The notes: generated by a model from the letters alone, not told the origin. Shown: positions 17,566 to 27,420, counted from the stretch's first letter. The stretch is 64,000 bases of DNA from CABMKH01 sp040797625 (GCA_052067355.1 JBQHQH010000002.1:62001-126000); one strand, 5' to 3'. Translations and numbers: made by a program.

Positions 17566-17832
17566 ATGTTATCAAAAGAATTAAAAGAACAGATAATCAA
17601 CGAGTATAAATTGCATGAAGGTGATACTGGTTCACCAGAGGTGCAAGTAGCACTTTTAACCTATAGGATTAATTCAGTTAATGAACATCTTAAGGCTAAT
17701 AAGAAAGACCACCATTCAAGAAGAGGATTATTGAAGATGGTTGGACAAAGAAGAGGTCTTTTAAGATACTTACAGGAAAAAGATATTGAAAGATATCGTT
17801 CTTTAATTGAAAAACTAGAAATTAGACGTTAA
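17566..17832 (+). CDS. rpsO: 30S ribosomal protein S15
   Basis: S15 is a primary 16S rRNA-binding protein that contacts helices 20-22. The 88-residue length is standard, and the sequence shows the HEGDTGSPEVQVALLTYRI and HKKDHHSRRGLL-like segments (NKKDHHSRRGLLKMVGQRR) of the family. The ATG is preceded by ATGGAGGTG. It lies ahead of pnp, as in B. subtilis and E. coli. Confidence 0.98.
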   Translation: MLSKELKEQIINEYKLHEGDTGSPEVQVALLTYRINSVNEHLKANKKDHHSRRGLLKMVGQRRGLLRYLQEKDIERYRSLIEKLEIRR

Positions 17833-17834
17833 TA

Positions 17835-17855
17835 AGAGCGGGGTTATCCCGCTCT
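17835..17855 (+). terminator. Terminator of rpsO
   Basis: AGAGCGGG pairs with CCCGCTCT around a 5-base loop, three bases after the stop codon. The following sequence is only moderately T-rich, so read-through into pnp is likely. Confidence 0.6.
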
Positions 17856-17890
17856 ATTAGTTTATAGTGAATAGAAATATTCATATTATG

Positions 17891-17971
17891 AGTTTCAGAA
17901 AAGAGTTACCTTAATAATGTTGCGGCAGAAACTCTTTTGTAGAGAGTTTTTAAAAGAGAAGAGGATATAAT
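17891..17971 (+). promoter_or_regulatory. pnp leader hairpin and -10 element
   Basis: AAAAGAGTT (17899-17907) pairs with AACTCTTTT (17930-17938). AGTTTC at 17891 could instead pair with GAAACT at 17928, so two folds compete. A TATAAT at 17966-17971 lies 34 bases before the pnp ATG, with no good -35. The hairpin may be a terminator or a processing site of the kind that controls pnp in other bacteria. Confidence 0.35.
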
Positions 17972-18004
17972 ATACTAGGAGAGAACAGAATAGGGAGGTA
18001 TTTC

Positions 18005-20101
18005 ATGGAAAAGAAGTTCCATTATAAGCTAGCCGATGACAAAAAATTCGAAGTTACCATTGGAAAAGTTGCTGAGCAGGCTAATGGTGAATGTATTATT
18101 CAATATGGAGATACAGTTGTATTGGTAACGGCTACGTCTTCAAAAGAACCTAGAGAAGGCATAGACTTTTTCCCATTAAGTGTTGATTATGAGGAAAAAC
18201 TATATTCTGTAGGTAAGATTCCAGGTGGTTTTATAAAGAGGGAAGGCAGACCAAGTGAAAAAGCTATTTTGACTTCAAGACTTATAGATAGACCCATTAG
18301 GCCTCTATTTCCTGATGGATATAGAAATGATGTACAGGTAATAGCTACTGTATTATCTGTAGATCAAGATTATTCACCAGAGATTACTGCCATGATTGGC
18401 TCATCTATTGCATTATCTACTTCTGATATTCCCTTTGATGGACCAACAGGTTCAGTAATGGTAGGATTGATAGATGGAAAATTCATCATAAATCCAAATA
18501 GTGAGGAAAGAGAAAGATCAGAGATACATTTAACTGTATCTGGTACAAGAGATGCTATAATGATGGTAGAGGCTTCTGCAAATGAAGTTCCAGAAGCTAC
18601 AATGTTAGAGGCTATATTGTTTGCACATGAAGAGATAAAAAACATCTGTGAATTTATAGATAAGATAGTTCTAGAAGTAGGTAAGGATAAGCAAGATTTT
18701 GAAGTCTATAGACCAGATGAAGAATTGGAAAAAAAGGTAGTTGAATATGGTACTGATAAGCTAGTTGAGGCTATAAATACTGTTGAGAAACAAGAGAGAG
18801 AAGACAATATTGAGCGTGTCACAAAGGAAATTATAGAAAACTTTATAGAAGAATATCCAGATAATGAAAAAGATATTTTAAATATAGTAGATGATATAGT
18901 TAGAAGAGAAGTAAGAAGATTGATCATTGAAGAAGGTAGAAGGCCTGATAATAGAAAACTAGAAGAGATAAGACCTATAACTACTGAGGTTGGGTTATTG
19001 CCAAGGACACATGGTTCTGGATTGTTTACAAGAGGGCAAACTCAGGTATTGACTATAACAACTCTAGGAGCTACTTCAGATGTTCAAATCATAGACGGGT
19101 TAGGGGAAGAGGAATCTAAGAGATACATGCATCACTATAATTTCCCACCATATTCAGTAGGTGATACTAGACCTTTAAGAGGACCTGGTAGGAGAGAAAT
19201 AGGTCATGGAGCATTAGCAGAAAAAGCATTAGAGCCTGTAATTCCTTCAGAGGAGAAGTTTCCATATACTATTAGATTAGTATCTGAGGTACTTAGTTCT
19301 AATGGTTCATCATCTCAGGCAAGTGTGTGCGGAAGTACCTTATCCCTATTAGATGCAGGAGTTCCTATAAAGGCACCAGTTGCAGGAATAGCTATGGGAT
19401 TGATAAAATCTGAAGATAAAGTGGCTATATTGACAGATATTCTTGGCATGGAAGATCATCTTGGAGATATGGACTTTAAAGTGGCTGGTACTGAAACTGG
19501 AATAACTGCAATTCAAATGGATATAAAGATTGCAGGAATTGGAAAGTCTATACTAGAAGAGGCTTTAGAGAGAGCAAGAATTGGTAGATTATTTATACTC
19601 GGTAAGATGGCTGAAACCATATCTGTACCAAGAGAAGAATTGTCACCATATGCACCTAAGATAATCACTATGAACATAGATCCTGAAAAGATTAGAGATG
19701 TAATAGGACCTGGCGGTAAGGTTATCAATAAGATAATAGATGAAACTGGAGTTAAGATCGATATAGATGACAATGGATTTATATCTATTGCAGCAGATAA
19801 TGTTGCATCTGGAAATAGGGCTATGGAGATAATTAAAAATATAGTAAAAGAAGTGGAAGTTGGAGAGATCTATCTAGGGAAAGTAACTAAAATCACTAAC
19901 TTTGGAGCCTTCATAGAGGTATTGAATGGTAAGGAAGGATTGCTTCATATTTCCAATATATCTAGAGAGAGAATAAACAAGGTTGAAGATGTTTTAAAGG
20001 TTGGAGAAGAAGTATTGGTAAAGGTCATGGAAATAGACAATCAAGGAAGAATAAATCTATCTAGAAAGGTACTACTTCCAGAAGAACCAAAAGATAAATA
20101 G
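18005..20101 (+). CDS. pnp: Polyribonucleotide nucleotidyltransferase (PNPase)
   Basis: PNPase is the phosphorolytic 3'-5' exoribonuclease of mRNA decay. At 698 aa it is full length. It has two RNase PH domains (first at residues 1-about 230; second from about 315 with TRGQTQVLT and DILGMEDHLGDMDFKVAGT), then a KH domain (PEKIRDVIGPGGKVINKI, about 560) and an S1 domain (GKVTKITNFGAFIEV, about 625). The ATG follows TAGGGAGG. The upstream leader has a hairpin, and a clear terminator follows. Confidence 0.98.
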   Translation: MEKKFHYKLADDKKFEVTIGKVAEQANGECIIQYGDTVVLVTATSSKEPREGIDFFPLSVDYEEKLYSVGKIPGGFIKREGRPSEKAILTSRLIDRPIRPLFPDGYRNDVQVIATVLSVDQDYSPEITAMIGSSIALSTSDIPFDGPTGSVMVGLIDGKFIINPNSEERERSEIHLTVSGTRDAIMMVEASANEVPEATMLEAILFAHEEIKNICEFIDKIVLEVGKDKQDFEVYRPDEELEKKVVEYGTDKLVEAINTVEKQEREDNIERVTKEIIENFIEEYPDNEKDILNIVDDIVRREVRRLIIEEGRRPDNRKLEEIRPITTEVGLLPRTHGSGLFTRGQTQVLTITTLGATSDVQIIDGLGEEESKRYMHHYNFPPYSVGDTRPLRGPGRREIGHGALAEKALEPVIPSEEKFPYTIRLVSEVLSSNGSSSQASVCGSTLSLLDAGVPIKAPVAGIAMGLIKSEDKVAILTDILGMEDHLGDMDFKVAGTETGITAIQMDIKIAGIGKSILEEALERARIGRLFILGKMAETISVPREELSPYAPKIITMNIDPEKIRDVIGPGGKVINKIIDETGVKIDIDDNGFISIAADNVASGNRAMEIIKNIVKEVEVGEIYLGKVTKITNFGAFIEVLNGKEGLLHISNISRERINKVEDVLKVGEEVLVKVMEIDNQGRINLSRKVLLPEEPKDK

Positions 20102-20114
20102 TATATATTATAGG

Positions 20115-20149
20115 CATGAACCCAGAGGGTTCATGTTTAAATTTTTTTT
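20115..20149 (+). terminator. Terminator of pnp
   Basis: CATGAACCC pairs perfectly with GGGTTCATG around a 3-base loop, followed by TTTAAA and eight T. Confidence 0.85.
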
Positions 20150-20195
20150 GTATATTTCTATCCCATATGAATATATATTTATGGGAGGGGATTTT

Positions 20196-20900
20196 ATGAG
20201 ATTGTTGATTTTAAATAAAAAAACCTTATACTTAATATTAATAGTTTTGATATTAGTTATAGTGGTACCTATAATGGTTTTAAATAGGTTGAAAACTGAA
20301 AATGTATTTAAGGAAGATATATATTATCAAGGAACAAAGGATGAAAAGACTATAGCATTTGCATGCAATATAGATTGGGGAAACGAGCATATAGGTGAGA
20401 TGTTGGAGATATTTAAAAAGAATAATATAAAGATTACTTTTTTCCCAACTGGAAGATGGGCAGAAAAAAATCCAGAATTATTACAAACTATACACTCTGG
20501 AGGACATGAAATAGGAAATCATGGATATAATCACTTGGACTATGATACTTTAAGTTTTGAAAAAAATTATGAAGAAATAGAGAAGGCGCATATAGCTATA
20601 AAAGATATCGTAGGAGAAGCACCAAAGTATTTTGCTCCTCCATCTGGTGCATATAATGACTATACTATAGAAGCGGCCCAAAAGTTGAACTATAAGGTTA
20701 TATTATGGAGTATAGATACTGTAGATTGGAGAGATGACAGTGTAAAAGATGTTATAGTCAAACGTATAAAGGATAAAATTCATAATTCTGCAATAATTTT
20801 GATGCATCCTACTGCAGAAACCAATAAGGCTTTACCTGAAATTATAGATTTCTTATTTGAAAAAGGTTATAAAATTGGTACAATTAGTGATGTAATATAA
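20196..20900 (+). CDS. ylxY: YlxY-type polysaccharide deacetylase family protein
   Basis: The 234-residue protein has an N-terminal membrane anchor (about residues 9-27) and an extracellular NodB-type domain: TFFPTGRWAEKNPELL, GHEIGNHGYNHLDY (the metal-binding HxxxH within it) and FAPPSGAYND. The first motif reads NIDWG instead of TFDDG, so one of the two usual acidic residues is replaced, as in the YlxY/PdaB-like group linked to spore cortex. The position after pnp matches B. subtilis ylxY. ATG 20196 has GGGAGGGG 5 bases upstream; an earlier in-frame start at 20133 does not. Substrate and activity are not shown. Confidence 0.8.
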   Translation: MRLLILNKKTLYLILIVLILVIVVPIMVLNRLKTENVFKEDIYYQGTKDEKTIAFACNIDWGNEHIGEMLEIFKKNNIKITFFPTGRWAEKNPELLQTIHSGGHEIGNHGYNHLDYDTLSFEKNYEEIEKAHIAIKDIVGEAPKYFAPPSGAYNDYTIEAAQKLNYKVILWSIDTVDWRDDSVKDVIVKRIKDKIHNSAIILMHPTAETNKALPEIIDFLFEKGYKIGTISDVI

Positions 20901-20932
20901 TTAAATAATATAACTAAAGAAGAGGTGTTTTT

Positions 20933-21364
20933 ATGAATATTAAAATAGTAAATAATAGTTCTTTACCATTGCCAAATTATAAGACAGAAGGCTCTTCAGG
21001 AATAGATCTATATGCCAATATTCTCGAGCCTATTGAGTTAAAACCCTTTGAAAGGGTTTTGGTACCAACAGGACTATTTATGGCAATACCTAGGGGATAT
21101 GAAGGGCAGATAAGGGGGAGAAGTGGACTAGCTCTAAACCATGGTATAACCTTAGCAAATGGCATTGGAACTATAGATAGTGACTATAGGGGAGAGATAA
21201 AGATAATACTGATAAATCTAAGTCAGGAGACCTTTGTCATAAACAACGGGGATAGAATAGCTCAATTTGTATTATCTAAATATGAAAATATTGAATTTGA
21301 AGAAGTGAAATCTTTAGAGGATACAGATAGAGGAGATGGGGGATTTGGACATACAGGCATATAA
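20933..21364 (+). CDS. dut: dUTP diphosphatase
   Basis: dUTPase hydrolyses dUTP to dUMP, keeping uracil out of DNA and supplying thymidylate synthesis. The 143-residue trimeric-type enzyme shows the motifs in order: SSGIDLYAN, RGRSGLALNHGI, the LANGIGTIDSDYRGEI uracil pocket, NNGDRIAQFV and the C-terminal RGDGGFGHTG arm. A good AGAGGTG site precedes the ATG. Confidence 0.97.
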   Translation: MNIKIVNNSSLPLPNYKTEGSSGIDLYANILEPIELKPFERVLVPTGLFMAIPRGYEGQIRGRSGLALNHGITLANGIGTIDSDYRGEIKIILINLSQETFVINNGDRIAQFVLSKYENIEFEEVKSLEDTDRGDGGFGHTGI

Positions 21365-21469
21365 CACTCATAATAAACCTTATCATAATTGATAATTCAT
21401 AATTTAAAAAACAAATCATATAATAATAAAAAACTATTTAGTTATAAAAACTAAACAAAGGGTGATTAT

Positions 21470-21712
21470 ATGAGACTTAGTGAACTGGGAAATAAAGAGG
21501 TAGTAAACCTAAATAATGGTGGAAGATTAGGTCTGTTAGCTGATGCTGATATCATATTTGAAAGTGATACAGGAAAGATAATCAGCATAGTTGTACCAGA
21601 AAAGAGGATGGCTTTAAAGATACTTGGATTTGAAAACAATGGTATGGAAATACCTTGGTCTGCCATAAGAAAAGTTGGATATGATATGATTATAGTAGAA
21701 ATGGATTTTTAG
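21470..21712 (+). CDS. ylmC: YlmC/YmxH family PRC-barrel protein
   Basis: This 80-residue protein is a single PRC-barrel domain (MRLSELGNKEVVNLNNG at the start, EIPWSAIRKVGYDMIIVE at the end) of the YlmC/YmxH family found in endospore formers. In B. subtilis ymxH lies in the same neighbourhood, after pnp and ylxY. Its molecular role is not established. A GGGTGA site precedes the ATG, and a perfect terminator palindrome follows directly. Confidence 0.85.
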   Translation: MRLSELGNKEVVNLNNGGRLGLLADADIIFESDTGKIISIVVPEKRMALKILGFENNGMEIPWSAIRKVGYDMIIVEMDF

Positions 21713-21741
21713 AAAAACATATATATGTTTTTCTTTTTTTT
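21713..21741 (+). terminator. Terminator of ylmC
   Basis: A perfect 20-base palindrome (AAAAACATAT / ATATGTTTTT) is followed by C and eight T, starting directly after the ylmC stop codon. Confidence 0.8.
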
Positions 21742-21807
21742 ACATAATATTAGTCTAATGGTAAAAGCTAATTTAAAGTATAATGTATTATTGGAGGAAT
21801 ATTAGAT

Positions 21808-22491
21808 ATGGAAAATCAAGAAGAAAGAGATTTACAAGAAGATAATAGAGAAGATATAAAGGAATTTGGATCTCAAACAGATTTAAAATTAAAGACTAAT
21901 ATACAATTTATATCCATAATTGGAGAAATAGAAGGACATAGTATATCTGGTGCTGATAAAAAGTCCACTAAATATGAGCATATCATACCCTTGCTAATAG
22001 GGGGACAATTAGACCCTAAAATAGAAGGAATCTTAATAATATTAAATACTGTAGGAGGAGATGTTGAAGCTGGCTTAGCTCTATCAGAGATGATAAACAG
22101 TCTGTCTAAACCAACAGTATCTTTGGTTTTAGGGGGCGGACATAGTATTGGGGTTCCTCTGGCTACATCTACGGATTATTCTTTTATTGTGCCTACAGCT
22201 ACTATGACTATACACCCAATCAGGACCACAGGACTTGTAATAGGTGTTCCTCAGACCTTTAGATACTTTCAGAAGATGCAACAGAGAATAACTGAATTCA
22301 TCATAAGAACATCAGATATTAAGAAAGAAGACTTTTTACAGCTAATGTATACTACTGATGAGTTGGCAAATGATGTTGGAACTATTTTAGTAGGAGATCA
22401 AGCTGTGGAATACGGTCTAATTGATGAAGTAGGAGGATTGTCAAGTGCTCTTGACAAACTAGATCAGATGATAGAAAATAAAATGAAATAG
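21808..22491 (+). CDS. tepA: ClpP-like serine protease, TepA family
   Basis: The 227-residue product belongs to the ClpP/crotonase superfamily (peptidase S14). A charged N-terminal extension (residues 1-about 30) precedes the core, with LNTVGGDVEAGLAL, the nucleophile motif GGGHSIG (Ser near 113) and the histidine in MTIHPIRTTG (near 136). The B. subtilis relative TepA (YlfB) sits just upstream of spoIIIE and was linked to protein translocation and to degradation of spore proteins. Here it also precedes ftsK, with uppP between. A TATAAT at 21779 lies just upstream of its GGAGG site. Confidence 0.88.
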   Translation: MENQEERDLQEDNREDIKEFGSQTDLKLKTNIQFISIIGEIEGHSISGADKKSTKYEHIIPLLIGGQLDPKIEGILIILNTVGGDVEAGLALSEMINSLSKPTVSLVLGGGHSIGVPLATSTDYSFIVPTATMTIHPIRTTGLVIGVPQTFRYFQKMQQRITEFIIRTSDIKKEDFLQLMYTTDELANDVGTILVGDQAVEYGLIDEVGGLSSALDKLDQMIENKMK

Positions 22492-22508
22492 ATAATGTAA
22501 CTTAACTA

Positions 22509-22517
22509 TGCTATAAT
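22509..22517 (+). promoter_or_regulatory. Extended -10 promoter of uppP
   Basis: TGCTATAAT, an extended -10 element, lies 33 bases before the uppP start in the tepA-uppP gap. No good -35 is visible, which is acceptable for the extended -10 class. Confidence 0.45.
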
Positions 22518-22550
22518 AGCATATGTAAACTGACAAAAGGGGGAATTGTA

Positions 22551-23375
22551 TTGAGCTTAATTGAAGCAATAGTTTTGGGTGTATTTCAAGGTATTGCAGA
22601 GTTTTTACCTATTAGTAGCTCTGGACATTTAGTATTATTACAAAATCTTTTTAATATAACGGAAGGGAATTTATTCTTTGCTGAAATGCTGCATTTTGGT
22701 ACATTGATATCCATAATAGTAGTTTATTTTAGTGATATACTAAATATCGTTGTAGATATGTTGAAATTATTGGGTAATTTAATTAGAAGAAAGAAAATAA
22801 CAAGATTATCAGATTATCAAAAATTAGGATTACTTATAATAGTTGGTAGTATACCTACAGCTATTATTGGATTATCGTTAGAAGACTTTTTTGAAAGTCT
22901 ATATACCTCAATTTTACCAATTGGTATAGCGTTTATCGTTACTGGATTCCTATTATGGATTGCAGAGAAAAAGACATTTCAAAATAAAAATATAAAGAAC
23001 ATGACATTTTTAGATTCTATATTTATAGGGACTTTTCAAGGTATAGCAATTGTTCCTGGAATATCTAGATCTGGATCTACTATAGTAGCTGGATTATTTA
23101 GAGGACTAGACAAATCTTTTGCTACTGAATATTCCTTCTTATTGGCTTTGCCTGCTACCTTTGGTGCTTTTTTATTGGGCATTAGAGATGTAGTAAAGGG
23201 AGGATCAGGAGTGAGCATAGACCTTCCATTGATTATAGGGGTAGCATTATCTACTATTGTAGGGATAATATCCATAAAGCTATTGATGAAGCTTATTAAA
23301 AGAAACAAATTATATTATTTCTCATATTATCTTTGGATATTAGGTGCTTTAACTATAGTAAGTCAGATAATATAA
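22551..23375 (+). CDS. uppP: Undecaprenyl-diphosphatase (BacA/UppP)
   Basis: UppP dephosphorylates undecaprenyl-PP to recycle the wall lipid carrier that UppS makes; extra copies confer bacitracin resistance. The 274-residue protein has about eight membrane segments and both signature blocks: FQGIAEFLPISSSGHL near the N-terminus and GIAIVPGISRSGSTI in the middle, with the catalytic Glu, Ser and Arg. The start is TTG, with AAGGGGG 7 bases upstream. Confidence 0.96.
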   Translation: MSLIEAIVLGVFQGIAEFLPISSSGHLVLLQNLFNITEGNLFFAEMLHFGTLISIIVVYFSDILNIVVDMLKLLGNLIRRKKITRLSDYQKLGLLIIVGSIPTAIIGLSLEDFFESLYTSILPIGIAFIVTGFLLWIAEKKTFQNKNIKNMTFLDSIFIGTFQGIAIVPGISRSGSTIVAGLFRGLDKSFATEYSFLLALPATFGAFLLGIRDVVKGGSGVSIDLPLIIGVALSTIVGIISIKLLMKLIKRNKLYYFSYYLWILGALTIVSQII

Positions 23376-23396
23376 TAGTTTTATTGGAGAGATTTT

Positions 23397-25595
23397 ATGA
23401 GTAAGCCTAAGAAGAAAACAAAGAAAAAGAAAAAATTAAATGATAGGAAATTTAATAATGAGATAATAGGTTCTGCAGTAATAGGATTTGGGATCATATC
23501 CTTAATAAGTCTATTTAGTTTTAAAATGGGAATTATTGGTTCTATCATTAGAGGTACTACATTTTCATTGATGGGTTTTGGAGGATATTTTTTTCCTATA
23601 GTGATTATTGGAATGGGATATATCTTAATCTCTGATAGATTTGATGACAAAGAGAATAAGAAGATACTGTCCCTTTTATCTATCCTTCTCATATTCTTGG
23701 TGATGCTAGATGGACCTAATATGGAGTTAAAAAATTTTATAGATAGGATTCAATTTGCAAGTACTCTTTCTTTGGTCAACAAAGGCGGAGGAATTATAGG
23801 AGCATTTTTAGGATTCTTCTTTTATAAGCTATTTGGTCCTATTGGAGGATATTTAGTCTTATCTTTGATGCTTTTTATTACTATATTGATGTTTACTGAA
23901 ATAGAGATAAAAGATATATATAATAATCTTAAACTCAGTATAAAGATGAAAGAGACAACTAAAAAACCAAGAAAAGAGAATAAGAAGAATAAAGATATCT
24001 CCATAGACTCAAAATCTAATGATATAAGAATAGTAGATTATAGTAGCAATCAAAATAAGGTCATCAATGTGGATTTTAGTAATGAAAATAAAACGACAAA
24101 TGAAACTAAAGAAACTAAAGAAGTTGGAAATATAGATGCTGAAATTCAAGAATCTAAATCTAAGATACAAAATACTGTATATAGCACTCCTCCAATTTCT
24201 CTTTTAAATTCACCGAAGACTAATCAAGGTCCTGATGATAAAAAAGAGATACTAAATAATGCAAAGATAATAGAGGAGACCATGAAAAACTTTGGAATAG
24301 ATGCTACTATTACGCAAATAAATAGGGGGCCTACCATAACCTGCTATGAATTATCTCCAGAGCCGGGAATTAAATTAAGTAAGATAGTTTCTCTTTCAGA
24401 TAATATTGCACTTAGCTTAGCATCATCAGATATTAGAATCGAAGCTCCTATTCCAGGCAAGGCTGCTGTAGGTATAGAAGTCCCAAATAAGAACAAAGAT
24501 AATGTATATCTAAAGGAAATATTATTATCGGATCAATACATAAATATAGATTCAAATATTCCCTTATCCCTTGGAAAAGATGTTACTGGAAAACCTATCA
24601 TCTCTGCAATAGATAAGATGCCTCACCTCTTAATTGCAGGTGCTACAGGTTCTGGAAAGAGTGTATGTATAAATACTATTATTATGAGCATAATATACAA
24701 GTCACCTCCAGATGATGTGAAATTATTGCTTATAGATCCTAAAATTGTAGAATTGAGTATATATAATGAGATTCCACATCTCTTAATACCAGTAGTAACT
24801 GATGCTAAAAAAGCTGCTTTTGCTTTAAATTGGGCAGTGGAAGAGATGGAGAGAAGATATAAACTATTTGCACAGAATAGTGTAAGAGATATTAGTTCAT
24901 ATAATAACAAGGGAAAGACCAAAGACTTAGAAAAGCTGCCTACTATTGTAATCATTATAGATGAATTAGCAGACCTGATGATGGTTGCTGCTCAAGAGAT
25001 TGAAGACTATATCTGTAGACTTGCTCAGATGGCTAGAGCTGCTGGTATGTATTTAATAGTTGCAACACAGAGACCATCAGTCGATGTCATAACTGGAACT
25101 ATAAAGGCTAATATACCTTCTAGGATTTCCTTTGCGGTTTCTTCTCAAGTAGATTCTAGGACTATATTGGACATGGGAGGTGCTGAAAAGTTACTGGGAA
25201 AAGGGGATATGTTGTTCCACCCATCCTTTTATTCTAAACCTCTTAGGGTTCAAGGAGCATTTATCAGTGATAGTGAAGTGGAGAGTGTAGTTAACTTTTT
25301 AAAGCAAAATAATTCTAGTGACTATGATGAAGATATAGTAGAGATAGTTCAAAATTCTAAGGATATAGACTTAGACGATGGTGACGAACTATTACCAGAT
25401 GCTATAGAATTAGTAGTGGAGGATGGACAGGCTTCTATCTCTATGCTACAGAGAAGACTGAGGATTGGCTATGCTAGAGCGGCTCGTATAATAGATGAGC
25501 TGGAACTTCGAGGTATAGTTGGGGGCTATGAAGGTAGTAAGCCTCGAAAGGTGTTGATTACAAAAGAAGATTTGGAAGATAGCAATAGTCTATAA
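23397..25595 (+). CDS. ftsK: DNA translocase FtsK/SpoIIIE
   Basis: This septum-bound DNA pump clears chromosome from the closing septum or loads the forespore. The 732-residue protein has an N-terminal four-helix membrane domain (about 20-180), a charged linker (about 185-275), an alpha domain, a RecA-like motor with Walker A GATGSGKS (about 417-424) and Walker B VIIIDELADLM (about 518-528), and a C-terminal gamma winged helix (about 660-725) that reads oriented chromosomal motifs. Position near tepA and pgsA matches B. subtilis spoIIIE. Confidence 0.96.
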   Translation: MSKPKKKTKKKKKLNDRKFNNEIIGSAVIGFGIISLISLFSFKMGIIGSIIRGTTFSLMGFGGYFFPIVIIGMGYILISDRFDDKENKKILSLLSILLIFLVMLDGPNMELKNFIDRIQFASTLSLVNKGGGIIGAFLGFFFYKLFGPIGGYLVLSLMLFITILMFTEIEIKDIYNNLKLSIKMKETTKKPRKENKKNKDISIDSKSNDIRIVDYSSNQNKVINVDFSNENKTTNETKETKEVGNIDAEIQESKSKIQNTVYSTPPISLLNSPKTNQGPDDKKEILNNAKIIEETMKNFGIDATITQINRGPTITCYELSPEPGIKLSKIVSLSDNIALSLASSDIRIEAPIPGKAAVGIEVPNKNKDNVYLKEILLSDQYINIDSNIPLSLGKDVTGKPIISAIDKMPHLLIAGATGSGKSVCINTIIMSIIYKSPPDDVKLLLIDPKIVELSIYNEIPHLLIPVVTDAKKAAFALNWAVEEMERRYKLFAQNSVRDISSYNNKGKTKDLEKLPTIVIIIDELADLMMVAAQEIEDYICRLAQMARAAGMYLIVATQRPSVDVITGTIKANIPSRISFAVSSQVDSRTILDMGGAEKLLGKGDMLFHPSFYSKPLRVQGAFISDSEVESVVNFLKQNNSSDYDEDIVEIVQNSKDIDLDDGDELLPDAIELVVEDGQASISMLQRRLRIGYARAARIIDELELRGIVGGYEGSKPRKVLITKEDLEDSNSL

Positions 25596-25629
25596 TATAT
25601 TAAAATTATATTTGATTGGAGAAATGGAT

Positions 25630-26175
25630 ATGAATTTAGCTAACAAGATAACCTTATTTAGGGTTTTACTGGTGCCAATTTTTATGCTTGTATTATATTT
25701 AGATATAGATAATAGTCATATATATGCAACTATAATCTTTATAATTGCATCTCTTACTGATACATTAGATGGATATATTGCCAGAAGTAGAAATTTAGTT
25801 ACAAACTTTGGAAAGTTTATAGATCCCCTTGCTGATAAGGTATTAGTATCTGCAGCTCTAATATCTTTAGTGGAAATGGGAAAGATACCTGCTTGGATTG
25901 TGGTTATAATAATAGCTAGGGAGTTTACTATTACTGGCTTTAGGATTATTGCTGCATCTGAGGGGATTACAATTGCTGCAAGTCCATGGGGTAAGGTAAA
26001 GACCATAACTCAATTGCTTGCTATTATCCTTGTCCTATTAGATAATTTTCCCTTTACGTACCTAAATATAAGAATGGATACGATAATGTTATACATTTCG
26101 TTAATATTTACTGTATTTTCTGGTTATGATTATATCTATAAGAACAAAGAAGCATTAAATTTAAATGACAAGTAA
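25630..26175 (+). CDS. pgsA: CDP-diacylglycerol-glycerol-3-phosphate 3-phosphatidyltransferase
   Basis: PgsA makes phosphatidylglycerophosphate, the committed step to phosphatidylglycerol, from the CDP-diacylglycerol made by CdsA. The 181-residue membrane protein holds the CDP-alcohol phosphotransferase motif D-x2-DG-x2-AR-x8-G-x3-D-x3-D (DTLDGYIARSR, then GKFIDPLADK). ATG 25630 gives the usual MNLANKITLFR beginning and sits 7 bases after GGAGA; an ATG at 25624 is too close to that site. Confidence 0.95.
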   Translation: MNLANKITLFRVLLVPIFMLVLYLDIDNSHIYATIIFIIASLTDTLDGYIARSRNLVTNFGKFIDPLADKVLVSAALISLVEMGKIPAWIVVIIIAREFTITGFRIIAASEGITIAASPWGKVKTITQLLAIILVLLDNFPFTYLNIRMDTIMLYISLIFTVFSGYDYIYKNKEALNLNDK

Positions 26176-26189
26176 CGGAGATGAACTCT

Positions 26190-27416
26190 ATGATTGCAGA
26201 GATTATTACAATTGGTACTGAAATTACAACTGGAAGTACCTTAAATACAAATGCTAAGTATCTAGCATCTAAACTACTAGACTTAGGAATTGAAACCTAC
26301 TACCAGACATCAGTAGATGATGATCCAAATAGATTAACTGATGTCATTAATATAGCCTTAAATAGGGCAGATTTAATACTTACTACTGGAGGATTAGGAC
26401 CTACTAGAGATGATCTTACAAAGGAAGTTATCTCTGAAGCCCTAGGTCTTCAACTGGAAACTGACTCTATTATGGAAGAAAAGATTAAAGATATGTTCTC
26501 CAATATGAATAGGAAGATGACGGAGAATAACAAAAAACAAGCTCAGAAACCTAATGGAGCTGATTTTATTGAAAATACAATTGGTACTGCACCTGGTATC
26601 TTTATTAATCATAAGAATAAAAAGATAATAATGATGCCTGGACCACCTAGAGAAATGAAATTGATGTTTGAAAAGAGTATCGTTCCATTAATTGCTGAAG
26701 ACTATCACATCATTTCAAAATCTATTAATACCATTGGAATAGGTGAATCCTCTCTAGAAACTCGTCTATTGGAGATGAATCTCAATACAGAAAATACAAG
26801 TATAACAACCTTTCCTAGTGAGGGAGAAGTTGAAATAAAGATTATCAGTAAGGGAAAAGATAGAGAGAGCCTAAAAAAAGAGATGGATATTACTGTTCAA
26901 AAAATTCAAGATGAGTTTGGCAAATTTATCTATGGATATGATAATGTAGGGATCGAAAATGCAGTTGTAGATCTATTAAGGAAAAAGGAATATAGATTAG
27001 GTCTATGTGAATCCTGTACAGGGGGATTGATTTCAAGTAAGATAACTGCAGTTCCAGGTGCGTCTTTGGTCTTTGACAGATGTATAGTCTCCTATAGTAA
27101 TGATTGCAAGATGGAAGAATTAAACGTAAGAGAAGAGACGTTGAAGAAATATGGAGCTGTTAGTGAAGAAACAGCTTATGAAATGGCAAAGGGACTTATA
27201 GATAAGTCTAATTTAAACTTGGTATTGTCTATTACAGGTATTGCTGGACCAGATGGTGGAACTAAGGAAAAGCCGATAGGTCTTGTCTATATATGTGTGA
27301 TGACTAGGGAGAAATATAAAGTAGTTAAATATAATTTTAATGGTAACAGAACACTTATCCAAATTAGAGCTACTATGGCTGCTTTAAACGAAATTAGAAA
27401 GATATTGATGGAATAA
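26190..27416 (+). CDS. cinA: CinA-family protein (MoaB-like domain plus nicotinamide-nucleotide amidase)
   Basis: The 408-residue protein has an N-terminal molybdopterin-binding-type domain (TTGGLGPTRDD, MMPGPPREM) and a C-terminal PncC-type amidase domain (GLCESCTGGLIS, SITGIAGPDGGT). CinA proteins combine ADP-ribose pyrophosphatase and NMN deamidase activities, and the gene is often joined to recA. ATG 26190 is used because an ATG at 26181 directly abuts the ACGGAG site. The pgsA-cinA-recA order matches B. subtilis. Confidence 0.93.
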   Translation: MIAEIITIGTEITTGSTLNTNAKYLASKLLDLGIETYYQTSVDDDPNRLTDVINIALNRADLILTTGGLGPTRDDLTKEVISEALGLQLETDSIMEEKIKDMFSNMNRKMTENNKKQAQKPNGADFIENTIGTAPGIFINHKNKKIIMMPGPPREMKLMFEKSIVPLIAEDYHIISKSINTIGIGESSLETRLLEMNLNTENTSITTFPSEGEVEIKIISKGKDRESLKKEMDITVQKIQDEFGKFIYGYDNVGIENAVVDLLRKKEYRLGLCESCTGGLISSKITAVPGASLVFDRCIVSYSNDCKMEELNVREETLKKYGAVSEETAYEMAKGLIDKSNLNLVLSITGIAGPDGGTKEKPIGLVYICVMTREKYKVVKYNFNGNRTLIQIRATMAALNEIRKILME

Positions 27417-27420
27417 AGTA